From a bacterium BMS3Abin14 (lineage in GTDB: Bacteria; BMS3Abin14): 64,000 bases of DNA. Made by a program: the position numbers and the translations under genes. Below are positions 27,067 to 36,410 of this stretch, piece after piece. The notes under the pieces were generated by a model that ran no database searches, was not told the origin of the DNA, and saw only the letters and a list, made by a program, of their open reading frames with translations. Positions within the stretch are counted from its first letter, which is position 1; each line of letters opens with the position of its first letter. Location: contig BDTG01000008.1 of the NCBI GenBank assembly GCA_002897695.1, positions 105,345-169,344 on the forward strand, written 5' to 3'.

Positions 27067-28083
27067 TCAAGTGCCCTCCTCCTTCAGGGAGCGGCTCAGG
27101 AGGCTCTTTAAGGCAGACCGGGCGTTTTTGCCCTCGTAAAGGACCATAAAGATCTCCCTTGTTATGGGCATCTCGACCCCGGTCCCGGCGGCCAGCCCGT
27201 GAGCGGATTTTGTCGTCCTGACTCCCTCCACGATCATGGGTGACGATCCGGTTATCTCATCCAGTGATTCGCCCCGGCCCAGCCGGAGCCCAAGCGTCCT
27301 GTTCCGTGAAAGGTCCCCGGTACAGGTAAGGACCAGGTCCCCGACGCCGGCAAGCCCCTGAAAAGTCAGGGGTTCCGCCCCCATGGCAACCCCCAGCCGG
27401 GTGATCTCGGCAAGGCCCCTGGTAACGAGGGCCGCCCGGGCATTGAGCCCCAGCTGAAGACCATCACACATACCCACGGAGATAGCCATGACGTTTTTCA
27501 GCGCCCCCGCGATCTCCACGCCAATTGGGTCCATGTTGGTGTAAAGCCGAAAGGTCTCCGAGGCGAGGGCCTCCTGGACCTCCGTGTTGCGGCGGCCTTC
27601 CGTGCCCGCTATTACGGCAGCGGCAGGCAGCCCCATGGCAACCTCCCTGGCAAAGGTGGGACCCGAAAGTGTCACCTTTCTCTTCAGGACGTCCTGGCCA
27701 AGGATGTCGGCAAGGACCCCGGTCGCCGTCAGGTGCGTACCCTCCTCAATTCCTTTTGAAGCATTGACGATAATCGCATCCACCGGCAGAAAAAACCGCG
27801 CCTTGCCCCACACCTCCCTGATCACGTGGGACGGGACAACGGAGATTACCAGCTGTGCGCCGGCCAGGCACTCCTCCAGGCTCACGGTGGGGGTTATCCC
27901 GGAAGGCAGCGCTATCCCCGGGAGAAAGACGTCGTTCTCCCGGGTTCGGGCCATCCTCTCGGCCAGGTCCTCTTCAAACACCCACAGGGAAACCGGCACT
28001 GCCAGCCCGGCACAGTGGATGGCCAGGGCCGTACCCCAGCTGCCGCCTCCGATAACGGCGATTTTCGATGGCCGTTTACTCAT
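27067..28083 (-). CDS. gpsA: NAD(P)-dependent glycerol-3-phosphate dehydrogenase
   Basis: 338 residues. It reduces dihydroxyacetone phosphate to sn-glycerol 3-phosphate, the start of phospholipid synthesis. The dinucleotide motif is AVIGGGSWGTALA; the catalytic Lys lies in GALKNVMAISVGMCDGL and further signatures are SGPTFAREVAMGLP and GLAGVGDLVLTCTG. AGGAAGG precedes the ATG. The gene order pfkA-gpsA-RDD-pgpA brings together triose phosphate supply and phosphatidylglycerol synthesis. Confidence 0.96.
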   Translation of the reverse strand: MSKRPSKIAVIGGGSWGTALAIHCAGLAVPVSLWVFEEDLAERMARTRENDVFLPGIALPSGITPTVSLEECLAGAQLVISVVPSHVIREVWGKARFFLPVDAIIVNASKGIEEGTHLTATGVLADILGQDVLKRKVTLSGPTFAREVAMGLPAAAVIAGTEGRRNTEVQEALASETFRLYTNMDPIGVEIAGALKNVMAISVGMCDGLQLGLNARAALVTRGLAEITRLGVAMGAEPLTFQGLAGVGDLVLTCTGDLSRNRTLGLRLGRGESLDEITGSSPMIVEGVRTTKSAHGLAAGTGVEMPITREIFMVLYEGKNARSALKSLLSRSLKEEGT

Positions 28084-28136
28084 GCGATCCTTCCTGTCTT
28101 TGATATGGTCACAAAAAGTGTCATTTTAACTTTCTT

Positions 28137-29171
28137 TTACCCAAAGAAAATTTCCGCGATTCTGTAGATGTTCATGTCCACGGTTTTCAGCTCCCTGACC
28201 GCGTCATCGAGACTGACGGAATCGACTTTTCCACCCACCAGGGCGGCCATGTGCCCGAATTTACCCTCATGAACAAGCTCGTGGGCCTTGACGCCGTAGA
28301 TGGTAGCCAGGATGCGGTCATGGGGTGTCGGAGACCCTCCCCTCTGGACATGCCCCAGCACCGTCACCCGGCTCTCGAATCCGGTCCTGCTTTCAAGTTC
28401 CCTGGCGAGGAATTGGCCTATACCGCCCAGACGAGGATGCCCGAACTCGTCCAGTTCTTCGGACTGTTTTATAAGCCCATGGTCATTGACGGAATCCATT
28501 CGGGCGCCTTCCGCAACCACCACTATGGAGAAGTTCTTTCCCCGGGAATGTCTGGCCCTGATGACCTCGGCCACATCGTCCAGATTAAACGGCCTCTCGG
28601 GGATCAGGATGACGTCCGCACCGCCGGCGAGGCCGGAGTATACTGCAATCCATCCGGCGTGCCGGCCCATCACCTCGACAACCATTACGCGGTCGTGGGA
28701 TTCAGCGGTGGTATGCAGCCGGTCTATGGCTTCCGTTGCCACCGTCATCGCCGTATCGAAGCCGAAGGTAAAATCTGTCCCGGAAAGATCGTTGTCGATG
28801 GTCTTCGGAACACCCACGACGGGCAGACCTATTTTGAAAAACTTGTTGGCCACTCCCAGGGTGTCCTCGCCGCCTATGGCGATGAGTCCGTCCAGGCCAA
28901 GCCGTTTGAAGTTGGCGATAACCTTTTCACTTCCGCCATCCTCCGCAAAGGGGTTGGTGCGCGAGGTATGAAGGATGGTGCCGCCCAGATGAATAAGGCC
29001 GGAGACGGACCGCTGGGTCAACTCCTCGTGCTGACCGGTGAGCATCCCCTGCCAGCCATGGAAAATGCCCAGAATGGCATCGCCTTCCCGAACACCCTTG
29101 CGGACAACCGCACGTATGACCGCATTCAGCCCGGGGCAATCCCCGCCTCCCGTCAGGATTCCAATCTTCAT
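28137..29171 (-). CDS. pfkA: 6-phosphofructokinase, probably PPi-dependent
   Basis: 344 residues from the ATG at 29171, which has GGAGGA about eight bases upstream; the open frame reaches 29234. The protein has GGGDCPGLNAVIR, the substrate loop GVPKTIDNDLSGTD, and MGRHAGWIA. The position equal to E. coli Gly104 is Asp (GGEDTLG, Asp103 here) and that equal to Gly124 is Lys (PKTID, Lys123). In this family that pair marks pyrophosphate-dependent enzymes, which work reversibly. Assignment as PPi-type is from these residues only. It heads the long minus-strand run. Confidence 0.9.
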   Translation of the reverse strand: MKIGILTGGGDCPGLNAVIRAVVRKGVREGDAILGIFHGWQGMLTGQHEELTQRSVSGLIHLGGTILHTSRTNPFAEDGGSEKVIANFKRLGLDGLIAIGGEDTLGVANKFFKIGLPVVGVPKTIDNDLSGTDFTFGFDTAMTVATEAIDRLHTTAESHDRVMVVEVMGRHAGWIAVYSGLAGGADVILIPERPFNLDDVAEVIRARHSRGKNFSIVVVAEGARMDSVNDHGLIKQSEELDEFGHPRLGGIGQFLARELESRTGFESRVTVLGHVQRGGSPTPHDRILATIYGVKAHELVHEGKFGHMAALVGGKVDSVSLDDAVRELKTVDMNIYRIAEIFFG

Positions 29172-29615
29172 GGCGTTTTCCTCCGGCACCTGTGATATGG
29201 TCGCAAAAAGTCCACCTGTCTGCGTGCGACGCACAGGCAGGTTCGCAGCTTTGTGCGAAGTCTCAACTATAGTATCCCCGAAAATTATCAGATGGGTTCA
29301 TCGCCTGTCAAACATCCTTTCTGCAATTACAGCCGAATACGATTTTCACTTATTGATTATTATACCTGAGGTTCATCCGATTAATGCGTATCTTATTTGA
29401 TTATCAGCACGTTCGCTATACTCACCAGGGTTACGCTTCAAACGAAATGAATGGTGGCATAAAACCCGGCATGTTGGACATTTTTCCTTCACTGCTCTAT
29501 AGATTATAGGGCTTGTTCATCGTGATTATGCACATCCATGCTCCATTCACGTCCGGAAGGCCTGCGGCCGTGGGCGTAGCGCATCCCCGATATTTGTATG
29601 GAGGAGGGTCTGAAG
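29172..29615. other. Divergent intergenic region between pfkA and rsmI
   Basis: No gene is supported. A copy of a long palindromic repeat occupies 29201-29258, just upstream of pfkA. The middle part, 29270-29420, is AT-rich compared with the coding flanks. A weak plus-strand promoter candidate, TTGGAC near 29474 with TATAGA near 29498, would serve rsmI. Confidence 0.5.
29201..29258. repeat. Long palindromic repeat, copy 1
   Basis: Outer arms TCGCAAAAAG (29201-29210) and CTTTGTGCGA (29249-29258), nine of ten pairing. The inner hairpin ACCTGTCTGCGTG-CGA-CGCACAGGCAGGT is at 29213-29241. The same element recurs at 30648-30705 and 40032-40085, and a short piece (GATATGGTCACAAAAAGTGTC) near 28102. 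Confidence 0.75.
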
Positions 29616-30443
29616 TTGAATCCCGGCGCCCTTTATATGGTCGCGACGCCCATCGGGAACCTTGATGACATCACCCGCCGGGCCGTACTGACCCTCCAGT
29701 CCGTCGCTATTGTTGCCGCTGAGGACACCCGCAGAACACGCAAGCTTCTCAGCCATCTTGATATCACAAAACGCCTTGTCAGCTACCGGGAGGAAAACAG
29801 GGAAACAGCATCCATCCGGATCCTGGAGGCCCTGGAGAAAGGCCGATCCGTTGCCCTGGTCACTGATGCCGGAACCCCCGGCCTTTCAGATCCGGGCCAC
29901 CACCTCGTCAGGGCCGCCCGTGACAGAGGCATTCAGGTCGTCCCGGTTCCGGGCCCCAATGCCCTGGGAGCCGCCTTAAGTGTGTCTGGAATGTCACTTG
30001 AAAGGTTTATTTTCGAGGGATTTTTACCGACGCGCACCGCAGCCAGGAAGAGACGGCTCCGGGAACTGGCCTACGCAGGATATCCCCTGGTCATCTATGA
30101 GTCGCCCCACCGAATCCGGGATGCGCTGACCGACATTCTGGATGTTCTGGGAAACCGCGAGGCCATGGTTGCCCGCGAGATTACCAAGATACATGAAGAA
30201 TTTATGCGCGGGTCCGTGAAGAGCATTCTCGACATGATGGAAGACAGGAAGATCAAGGGAGAGATCACACTTCTTCTGGCGGAGGGTGAGACCCCCTGCC
30301 TGCCCATGGATCTTGATAGAGCAGTTAAAGAGATGAGGCAGGCAGGCCTGTCGGCAAAACGAACGGCGTCGATCCTTTCGGGCCTTACCGGGGAGAACAA
30401 GCGGGAGATCTACAAAAAAGCCTGCGAAGCGAAGGAGGAATAG
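29616..30443 (+). CDS. rsmI: 16S rRNA (cytidine1402-2'-O)-methyltransferase RsmI
   Basis: 275 residues. It methylates the ribose of C1402 in the 16S decoding centre, using SAM. Motifs are YMVATPIGNLDDITRRA, AAEDTRRTRKLLSHL, SDAGTPGLSDPG-like residues (VTDAGTPGLSDPGHHLV), VPGPNALGAALSVSG and YESPHRIRD. The ATG at 29598 lies inside the ribosome-binding site itself (ATGGAGGAGGG), and the TTG at 29616 is seven bases behind it and matches the family N-terminus, so I choose TTG. Confidence 0.95.
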   Translation: MNPGALYMVATPIGNLDDITRRAVLTLQSVAIVAAEDTRRTRKLLSHLDITKRLVSYREENRETASIRILEALEKGRSVALVTDAGTPGLSDPGHHLVRAARDRGIQVVPVPGPNALGAALSVSGMSLERFIFEGFLPTRTAARKRRLRELAYAGYPLVIYESPHRIRDALTDILDVLGNREAMVAREITKIHEEFMRGSVKSILDMMEDRKIKGEITLLLAEGETPCLPMDLDRAVKEMRQAGLSAKRTASILSGLTGENKREIYKKACEAKEE

Positions 30444-30445
30444 AC

Positions 30446-30625
30446 ATGGACAAAAAACAGATACGGAAGATTATCGAGAAACACCTTGTTGACGGGAAGC
30501 TGTCGTGCGCCGACGCCCATCAGATCGCAGAGGAAAACAGGATACACCTGACAACCATCGGCAACATCTGCAACGAGGGGGAGGAGCAAATTCGGATCAC
30601 GAAGTGCATGCTCGGGTGTTTTTAA
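30446..30625 (+). CDS. Small Cys-rich protein with KCMLGCF C-terminus (59 residues)
   Basis: GGAGGAATAGAC precedes the ATG, three bases after the rsmI stop. The product begins MDKKQIRKIIEKHLVDGKLS and continues with a helix-rich segment (CADAHQIAEENRIHLTTIGN), then ends ITKCMLGCF. Cysteines are at 21, 42, 54 and 58. The first 45 residues look like a small helical (HTH-like) fold, and the final CxxGCF could bind a metal or react as a thiol. It resembles short proteins of anaerobes that end in CQLGCF. I do not know its function. Confidence 0.65.
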   Translation: MDKKQIRKIIEKHLVDGKLSCADAHQIAEENRIHLTTIGNICNEGEEQIRITKCMLGCF

Positions 30626-30647
30626 CCTGAAGTCAAATTTGACATGG

Positions 30648-30705
30648 TCGCAAAAAGTCCACCTGTCTGCGTGCGACGCACAGACAGGTTGGTGGCTTCT
30701 TGCGA
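30648..30705. terminator. Long palindromic repeat, copy 2 (possible two-way terminator)
   Basis: Arms TCGCAAAAAG (30648-30657) and CTTCTTGCGA (30696-30705), nine of ten pairing, around an inner hairpin that is better paired than in copy 1 (T-A replaces T-G). It lies between the converging 59-residue gene and rodA, the right place for a terminator of both strands. Confidence 0.6.
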
Positions 30706-30710
30706 AGTCA

Positions 30711-31796
30711 TCAAATTCTCCGCCTTCTGTAGCCGGCGACTATCCCGAGCCCCAGCCACACGCTGACCAGTGAGGATCCCCCGTAGCTTAGAAACGGCAG
30801 CGGCAGACCGACCACGGGCAGGATACCGATGGCCATGGCGATGTTGATGACTTCCTGCATTGCCAGACCGCAGGAAATGCCGACCACTGTCAGGATACCG
30901 AAACGGGTCCGGGCCGCCTCGACGTAACTGAGCATCCAGAGCGTCAGGAACAGCATCAGCCCGAGGACCAGCACAACACCGATGAAGCCGAACTCCTCAC
31001 CCAGGACGGAGACGATGAAATCGGTATGCTGCTCGGGGATGAAGCGAAGCTGTGACTGGGTTCCCTGGAGGTATCCCTTGCCCAAAAAACCCCCTGAGCC
31101 AATGGCTATTTTGGACTGGATGATGTGGTACCCGGAGCCAAGGGGGTTCCTTTCGGGGTTGAGGAAATTCAGGATCCTCTCCTGCTGATATTTCTTCATG
31201 CTGAAAAACAGGAGGGGCGCTCCCAGGACCGCGCTTCCGGCCATAAAGAGGACCGTCCACCTCTTTACCCCTACCATCAGAAAGATCGGTATCGCCAAAA
31301 GAATGAAAAAAATGGCGCTCCCCAGGTCCGGTTGTAATGCCACGGGTATCACGTAAGCCGCGACCATAGCCATGGGAACGGCGATTTGGTCCAGCCCATA
31401 GGGTGGAGATTTCTTCTGTTTATAAAAGTATCTGGCAAGGGCCAGCACAAGAGCGATCTTGGCTATCTCCGAAGGCTGGATGGACAATCCCCCGATGTGA
31501 ATCCAACGTTGAACACCTCCCGAAATTTTTCCGATGACGGTCAGGGTGACGAGTACAGCAAAAACGACACCGTAAAGCAGATAAGCGCTCCGTCTCAGAT
31601 GACGCCTGTCCACGAAATATCCGATGAAATAGGCCGCTACAGCCACGGCCAGCCAGTAGGCTTGTTTGAGATAGTATCCCTCCGAGGGGTCGTTTACTGT
31701 GGCGGATCGTATGGTCATGATACCGATGAAAGACAGGGTCAGGGCTGAAATCAGCATGACCCAGTCAACGTCCGGGAACCCAAAAGGCCTTTTCAT
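30711..31796 (-). CDS. rodA: Rod-shape peptidoglycan glycosyltransferase RodA
   Basis: 361 residues of the SEDS family with about ten membrane helices. Signatures are WIHIGGLSIQPSEIAKIALVLALA (with the conserved Asp/Glu region), LQPDLGSAIFFILL, IPEQHTDFIVSVLGEEFGFIG and the closing LPFLSYGGSSL. RodA polymerises lipid II in the elongasome with PBP2. The start overlaps the mrdA stop by ATGA, and it is the last gene of the mre operon. Confidence 0.96.
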   Translation of the reverse strand: MKRPFGFPDVDWVMLISALTLSFIGIMTIRSATVNDPSEGYYLKQAYWLAVAVAAYFIGYFVDRRHLRRSAYLLYGVVFAVLVTLTVIGKISGGVQRWIHIGGLSIQPSEIAKIALVLALARYFYKQKKSPPYGLDQIAVPMAMVAAYVIPVALQPDLGSAIFFILLAIPIFLMVGVKRWTVLFMAGSAVLGAPLLFFSMKKYQQERILNFLNPERNPLGSGYHIIQSKIAIGSGGFLGKGYLQGTQSQLRFIPEQHTDFIVSVLGEEFGFIGVVLVLGLMLFLTLWMLSYVEAARTRFGILTVVGISCGLAMQEVINIAMAIGILPVVGLPLPFLSYGGSSLVSVWLGLGIVAGYRRRRI

Positions 31797-33667
31797 GTCC
31801 CTTTCCCCGAAGGTTCGGCGGCATCGGAACCGGAATTTATCATGAGTTCCCTGTATTTTCTGAGAATACGGCCCACTATGGGGGCCGCCGAAGAAGAACC
31901 ATGGCCGCCGTGTTCAACCACCACGGCGGCAGCCACCTCGGGGTTTTCCGCAGGGGCAAAGGCCGCAAACCAGCTGTGGTCCCTCAACTCCCGGGGTATT
32001 TCCTCCGGCTTCCTGCCCTCCCAATCCTTCAGGCGGACAACCTGCGCCGTACCGGTCTTCCCCGCGACCGTGAAACCAGGGATCCTCGCGGCATGGGCCG
32101 TGCCCTTCGGATCGTTCACCGCTCCCACCAGAGCGGGAATGATCCGGTCCCAGACATCCGGGGCGACATGGGAATCCATGGATGGGGACGTATCCTTCCG
32201 ATAAAGTTCCTCTCCATCAACGTTGACGATCCTGTCGGCAAGATAAGGCGTTTTGATAACCCCCCGCCTCGCGATGGTAGCATAGAGGTTGGCCATCTGG
32301 ATTGGGGTCACCAGAACGTAACCCTGCCCGATGGATGCGGAAAGGGTCTCGCCCGGGAACCATGGCGCATCGCGGACAGACCTTTTCCATTGGGGAGTGG
32401 GTATCAAACCGGCGGATTCGCCGGGAAGATCGATGCCTGTTTTCCTGCCGAGGCCCAGTGCGAGAGCCCATTTCGATAACCCTTCGATCCCGGTCTTTTC
32501 GCCCGCCTGATAGAAATAGACATCGCAGGATTCCACAATCGCTTTTTTCAGGTTGACTTCCCCATGTCCGCGGCGCTTCCAGTCATGATAGAGCCTGCCC
32601 CCGAAATAGAACCCGCCTTTACAGGTCACTTCCTTGTCCGGGTCCACCGACCCCGTCATCAGGGCCGCCACAGCAGTAACGGGTTTAAAGGTTGACCCGG
32701 GCGGGTAGACTCCCCTGATTGCACGTGTCTGAAGCGGATGGCTGGAATCTTTCAGTATCTCCTCCCACCTCTGCCTTGTGAGCCTGAGCGAGAACTCATT
32801 GGGATCGAAACCCGGCCGGCTTACCATCGCCAGAACCGCACCGGTCCTCGTATTCAAAAGGACACCGGCTCCATAGTTGTCACCGATGGCGGCCTCCAAC
32901 TCCTTCTGAAGACGAATATCGATGGTTGTGGTCAGATCAGCCCCGGGCACAGGCTCTGTAATGCCCAGAACGTTAATCTCCCGGCCCCGGGCATCCACCT
33001 CCACCTGCCGACCGCCATCCCTTCCGCGCAGGTATCTATCGTAGGCCTTCTCCAGCCCGAACTTCCCTATCATATCCTCCCTGCGCGCCCCTCTGTATTT
33101 TCCAGAGGCGAGTTGGGTGGAGGATATTTCCCCGACATATCCGAGAAGATGGGAGGCCGTGCCTGAATAGGGGTAAAAACGTCGCGGGACAGGTTTGAGA
33201 CTGGTTCCCGGAAAATGGTCCCGCCGGGTCTCGAATAGGGCCACCTCCCGATCATGAAGATTTTCAAACAGGATGATCGCTCTATATGGCGCCCGCCCGG
33301 CTCCCACCAGAACCCGGTCGAGGGCATCACCGGGATCTCTGCCCAGGAGATTGCCCAGTTTCATGATCTCCGCCTTCCGGTCGGAATCCATGTCAACGGG
33401 AATCACGGACAACCGGTAATTGGGTGTGCTGTCCGCCAGAATTTTCCCATTCCTGTCCCTGATAATTCCGCGGGTCGCTGGCATCTCGACCAGCCTGATC
33501 CTGTTGTTGTCGGAAAGGTTCAGGTATTTTCCGTAAAGTAGAACCTGGAGTCTCCAGAAATCACCCAGGAGGAAAAGAAAGGCCAGGACGACAAGCCCGA
33601 TGGTGACGGCAAGTTTCTTTTCCATCAGGGGAATCTGGCCCCTGCCGCCCTTTGAGATGGAAGGCAT
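31793..33667 (-). CDS. mrdA: Penicillin-binding protein 2 (peptidoglycan transpeptidase)
   Basis: 624 residues: one membrane helix (about 18-40), a dimerisation domain beginning MPATRGIIRDRNGKILAD, and a transpeptidase domain with the SxxK motif STFK (Ser325, Lys328), the SxN-type SCD in IVESCDVYFYQ and KTG in VAGKTGTAQVV. It crosslinks cell-wall peptides during elongation with RodA. GGGAGGG precedes the ATG at 33667. mreD ends three bases upstream. Confidence 0.96.
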   Translation of the reverse strand: MPSISKGGRGQIPLMEKKLAVTIGLVVLAFLFLLGDFWRLQVLLYGKYLNLSDNNRIRLVEMPATRGIIRDRNGKILADSTPNYRLSVIPVDMDSDRKAEIMKLGNLLGRDPGDALDRVLVGAGRAPYRAIILFENLHDREVALFETRRDHFPGTSLKPVPRRFYPYSGTASHLLGYVGEISSTQLASGKYRGARREDMIGKFGLEKAYDRYLRGRDGGRQVEVDARGREINVLGITEPVPGADLTTTIDIRLQKELEAAIGDNYGAGVLLNTRTGAVLAMVSRPGFDPNEFSLRLTRQRWEEILKDSSHPLQTRAIRGVYPPGSTFKPVTAVAALMTGSVDPDKEVTCKGGFYFGGRLYHDWKRRGHGEVNLKKAIVESCDVYFYQAGEKTGIEGLSKWALALGLGRKTGIDLPGESAGLIPTPQWKRSVRDAPWFPGETLSASIGQGYVLVTPIQMANLYATIARRGVIKTPYLADRIVNVDGEELYRKDTSPSMDSHVAPDVWDRIIPALVGAVNDPKGTAHAARIPGFTVAGKTGTAQVVRLKDWEGRKPEEIPRELRDHSWFAAFAPAENPEVAAAVVVEHGGHGSSSAAPIVGRILRKYRELMINSGSDAAEPSGKGT

Positions 33668-33670
33668 GTG

Positions 33671-34186
33671 TCACCCTCCCAGGCTCAGTTCTTCATCGCC
33701 CCGGATTCCTACCCTCGATTCAATACGGTTCAGGAGAGAACTGATCAGCAGAACGAAAGCGGTGTTGATCACCACAAACCCAATGGCGGATAAGGATGCG
33801 ATGGAAGGCGCTGGAAGGGAAAATATGTACAGGGTCAGAATTTTGGAAACAAACCCACCCAGGACGGCTCCGAAGACCGAACCGGACCGGTGAAAGAGAT
33901 CCCTGGCGAAGAGTTTCTCACTGAGCATGCCTCCCGTGTATCCGGCGACTATCTTGCTGATCCCATTGACCCCAAGTACTCCGCCTGCCATGGCATCCTG
34001 AAAATAGCCCAGAAATACGCCGGAAAGCATTCCGGCTCTCTTTCCCCTTGTGATCGCCACGTGGACCGCACCTATTAAAGGCAGGTCAATGCAGCCCGCC
34101 AGCCACTGTGGGAAAACAAGCGGGACGGCCACGGACTGAAGGACCAACAGCAGAGAGAAAAAGACCAGATGATACAGGACCATCAT
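33671..34186 (-). CDS. mreD: Rod shape-determining protein MreD
   Basis: 171 residues with about five membrane helices (LVFFSLLLVLQSVAVPLVF; MLSGVFLGYFQDAMAGGVLG; SVFGAVLGGFVSKILTLYIF). The motif GYFQDAMAGGVLGVNGI matches MreD. It joins MreC and the SEDS/PBP2 pair in the membrane. It overlaps mreC by ATGA. Assignment is supported mainly by gene order and membrane layout. Confidence 0.9.
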   Translation of the reverse strand: MMVLYHLVFFSLLLVLQSVAVPLVFPQWLAGCIDLPLIGAVHVAITRGKRAGMLSGVFLGYFQDAMAGGVLGVNGISKIVAGYTGGMLSEKLFARDLFHRSGSVFGAVLGGFVSKILTLYIFSLPAPSIASLSAIGFVVINTAFVLLISSLLNRIESRVGIRGDEELSLGG

Positions 34187-35040
34187 CGGGCATTCCCCAC
34201 TCCCTCACCTCGGGTGAGGACCAGAACGTCCTCCAGGCGATTAATGGGAACCGCCGGCAGGAGTTTGGCGTACTGATAAAGGCCATGATCCTTTTTCAGT
34301 ACCTGGACAATAGTGCCCACCTGGATTCCTCGCGGGTACATGCCGGCCAACCCGCTGGTAGTCACTGAATCCCCCTTGCGAACGTCCTCAGTACGGTCCA
34401 GATATTTCATCTGAACCGTCCCCGAGTTCTCACCTTCGAGGATGGACCTGGCCCTGGATCTGCTCACCAGGACAGGGACCCGTGATGCCCGGTCAACGAT
34501 GAGGCGGACCACGGAGTTTCCCTCGGCAGCTTCAATGACAATTCCGGCAAGCCCTTCGGGGGTTACCACAGGCATATCCACCCTGATGCCGTCACTGGCC
34601 CCGCGATTGATCACTATCGTTCTGACCCACGGATCGGGGGACTCGCCTATAACACGTGCCGCGACCCCAACGAGGCCGGTCGTGTTTTTGAACCGCTCAA
34701 ATTCGGCAAGGCGCCCCGCCTGGTACAGCTCCTCCCTGAGAAACTGTACCTCGCCCTTCAGGAGGTTAACCTCGCTTTTCAACCCACGATTCTCCGACCG
34801 TACACCAAGAAGGTAGAAATAATCGCGCCAGATACCGGACACCGTGTGGGCCAGGCCGCTGGCGCCCCACTGGAAGGGCGACATAAGGGTGAGGCCTTCC
34901 CTTTTCAGGTAGGTCATCCCGGTCTTATCCTTGACCTGTTGGCTAATGATCAGAAGGGACGCGACCAGCAGACATGCCAGCAGCAGCCCCTCTGAGTGGC
35001 GCGTCAGGAAAGCGCGCATGGGGCCGCCGGAATCGGACAT
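34183..35040 (-). CDS. mreC: Rod shape-determining protein MreC
   Basis: 285 residues: an N-terminal membrane helix (LLLACLLVASLLII), a coiled coil (about 80-115, SENRGLKSEVNLLKGEVQFL), and two beta domains with VIGESPDPWVRTIVINRG, ASDGIRVDMPVVTPEGLAG and the closing GDSVTTSGLAGMYPRGIQVG. MreC is a periplasmic scaffold that activates PBP2. It starts 4 bases after mreB ends. Confidence 0.95.
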   Translation of the reverse strand: MSDSGGPMRAFLTRHSEGLLLACLLVASLLIISQQVKDKTGMTYLKREGLTLMSPFQWGASGLAHTVSGIWRDYFYLLGVRSENRGLKSEVNLLKGEVQFLREELYQAGRLAEFERFKNTTGLVGVAARVIGESPDPWVRTIVINRGASDGIRVDMPVVTPEGLAGIVIEAAEGNSVVRLIVDRASRVPVLVSRSRARSILEGENSGTVQMKYLDRTEDVRKGDSVTTSGLAGMYPRGIQVGTIVQVLKKDHGLYQYAKLLPAVPINRLEDVLVLTRGEGVGNAR

Positions 35041-35044
35041 GAAA

Positions 35045-36130
<1,086 letters not shown>

Positions 36131-36185
36131 TCAAGCGTATCGGATCAATTGATCGGCATTTTTCTCTTTACACTTCAGCTCACGG

Positions 36186-36214
36186 ATACTATCAGAACCA
36201 TTACACATTTTCAA
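36186..36214 (-). promoter_or_regulatory. mre operon promoter
   Basis: On the minus strand, -35 TTGAAA (36209-36214), a 17-base spacer and -10 TAGTAT (36186-36191) preceded by TGA, an extended -10. The 5' leader to mreB would be about 100 bases. Confidence 0.65.
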
Positions 36215-36255
36215 CGGAAAGGGGGGAGAATCAACTTATTTTGATCCGCAGGGAC

Positions 36256-36283
36256 TTGCATTCAACAGCTATTTTCTTATAAT
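36256..36283 (+). promoter_or_regulatory. ppiD promoter
   Basis: -35 TTGCAT (36256-36261), a 16-base spacer and a perfect -10 TATAAT (36278-36283). The leader of about 120 bases holds two hairpins: ACCGGGCCG/CGGCCGGT at 36309-36335 and CATGCC/GGCATG at 36336-36350. They may shape translation of ppiD; that is inference. Confidence 0.6.
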
Positions 36284-36410
36284 GACCCGTTGGCTTTCAT
36301 TCCCCTGAACCGGGCCGATGGTTTTCCCGGCCGGTCATGCCAACGGCATGATCAGGATTTTCCAACGCACTGCCGGAGTGACACCACGAACCCTCTGAAG
36401 GAGATTCAAA

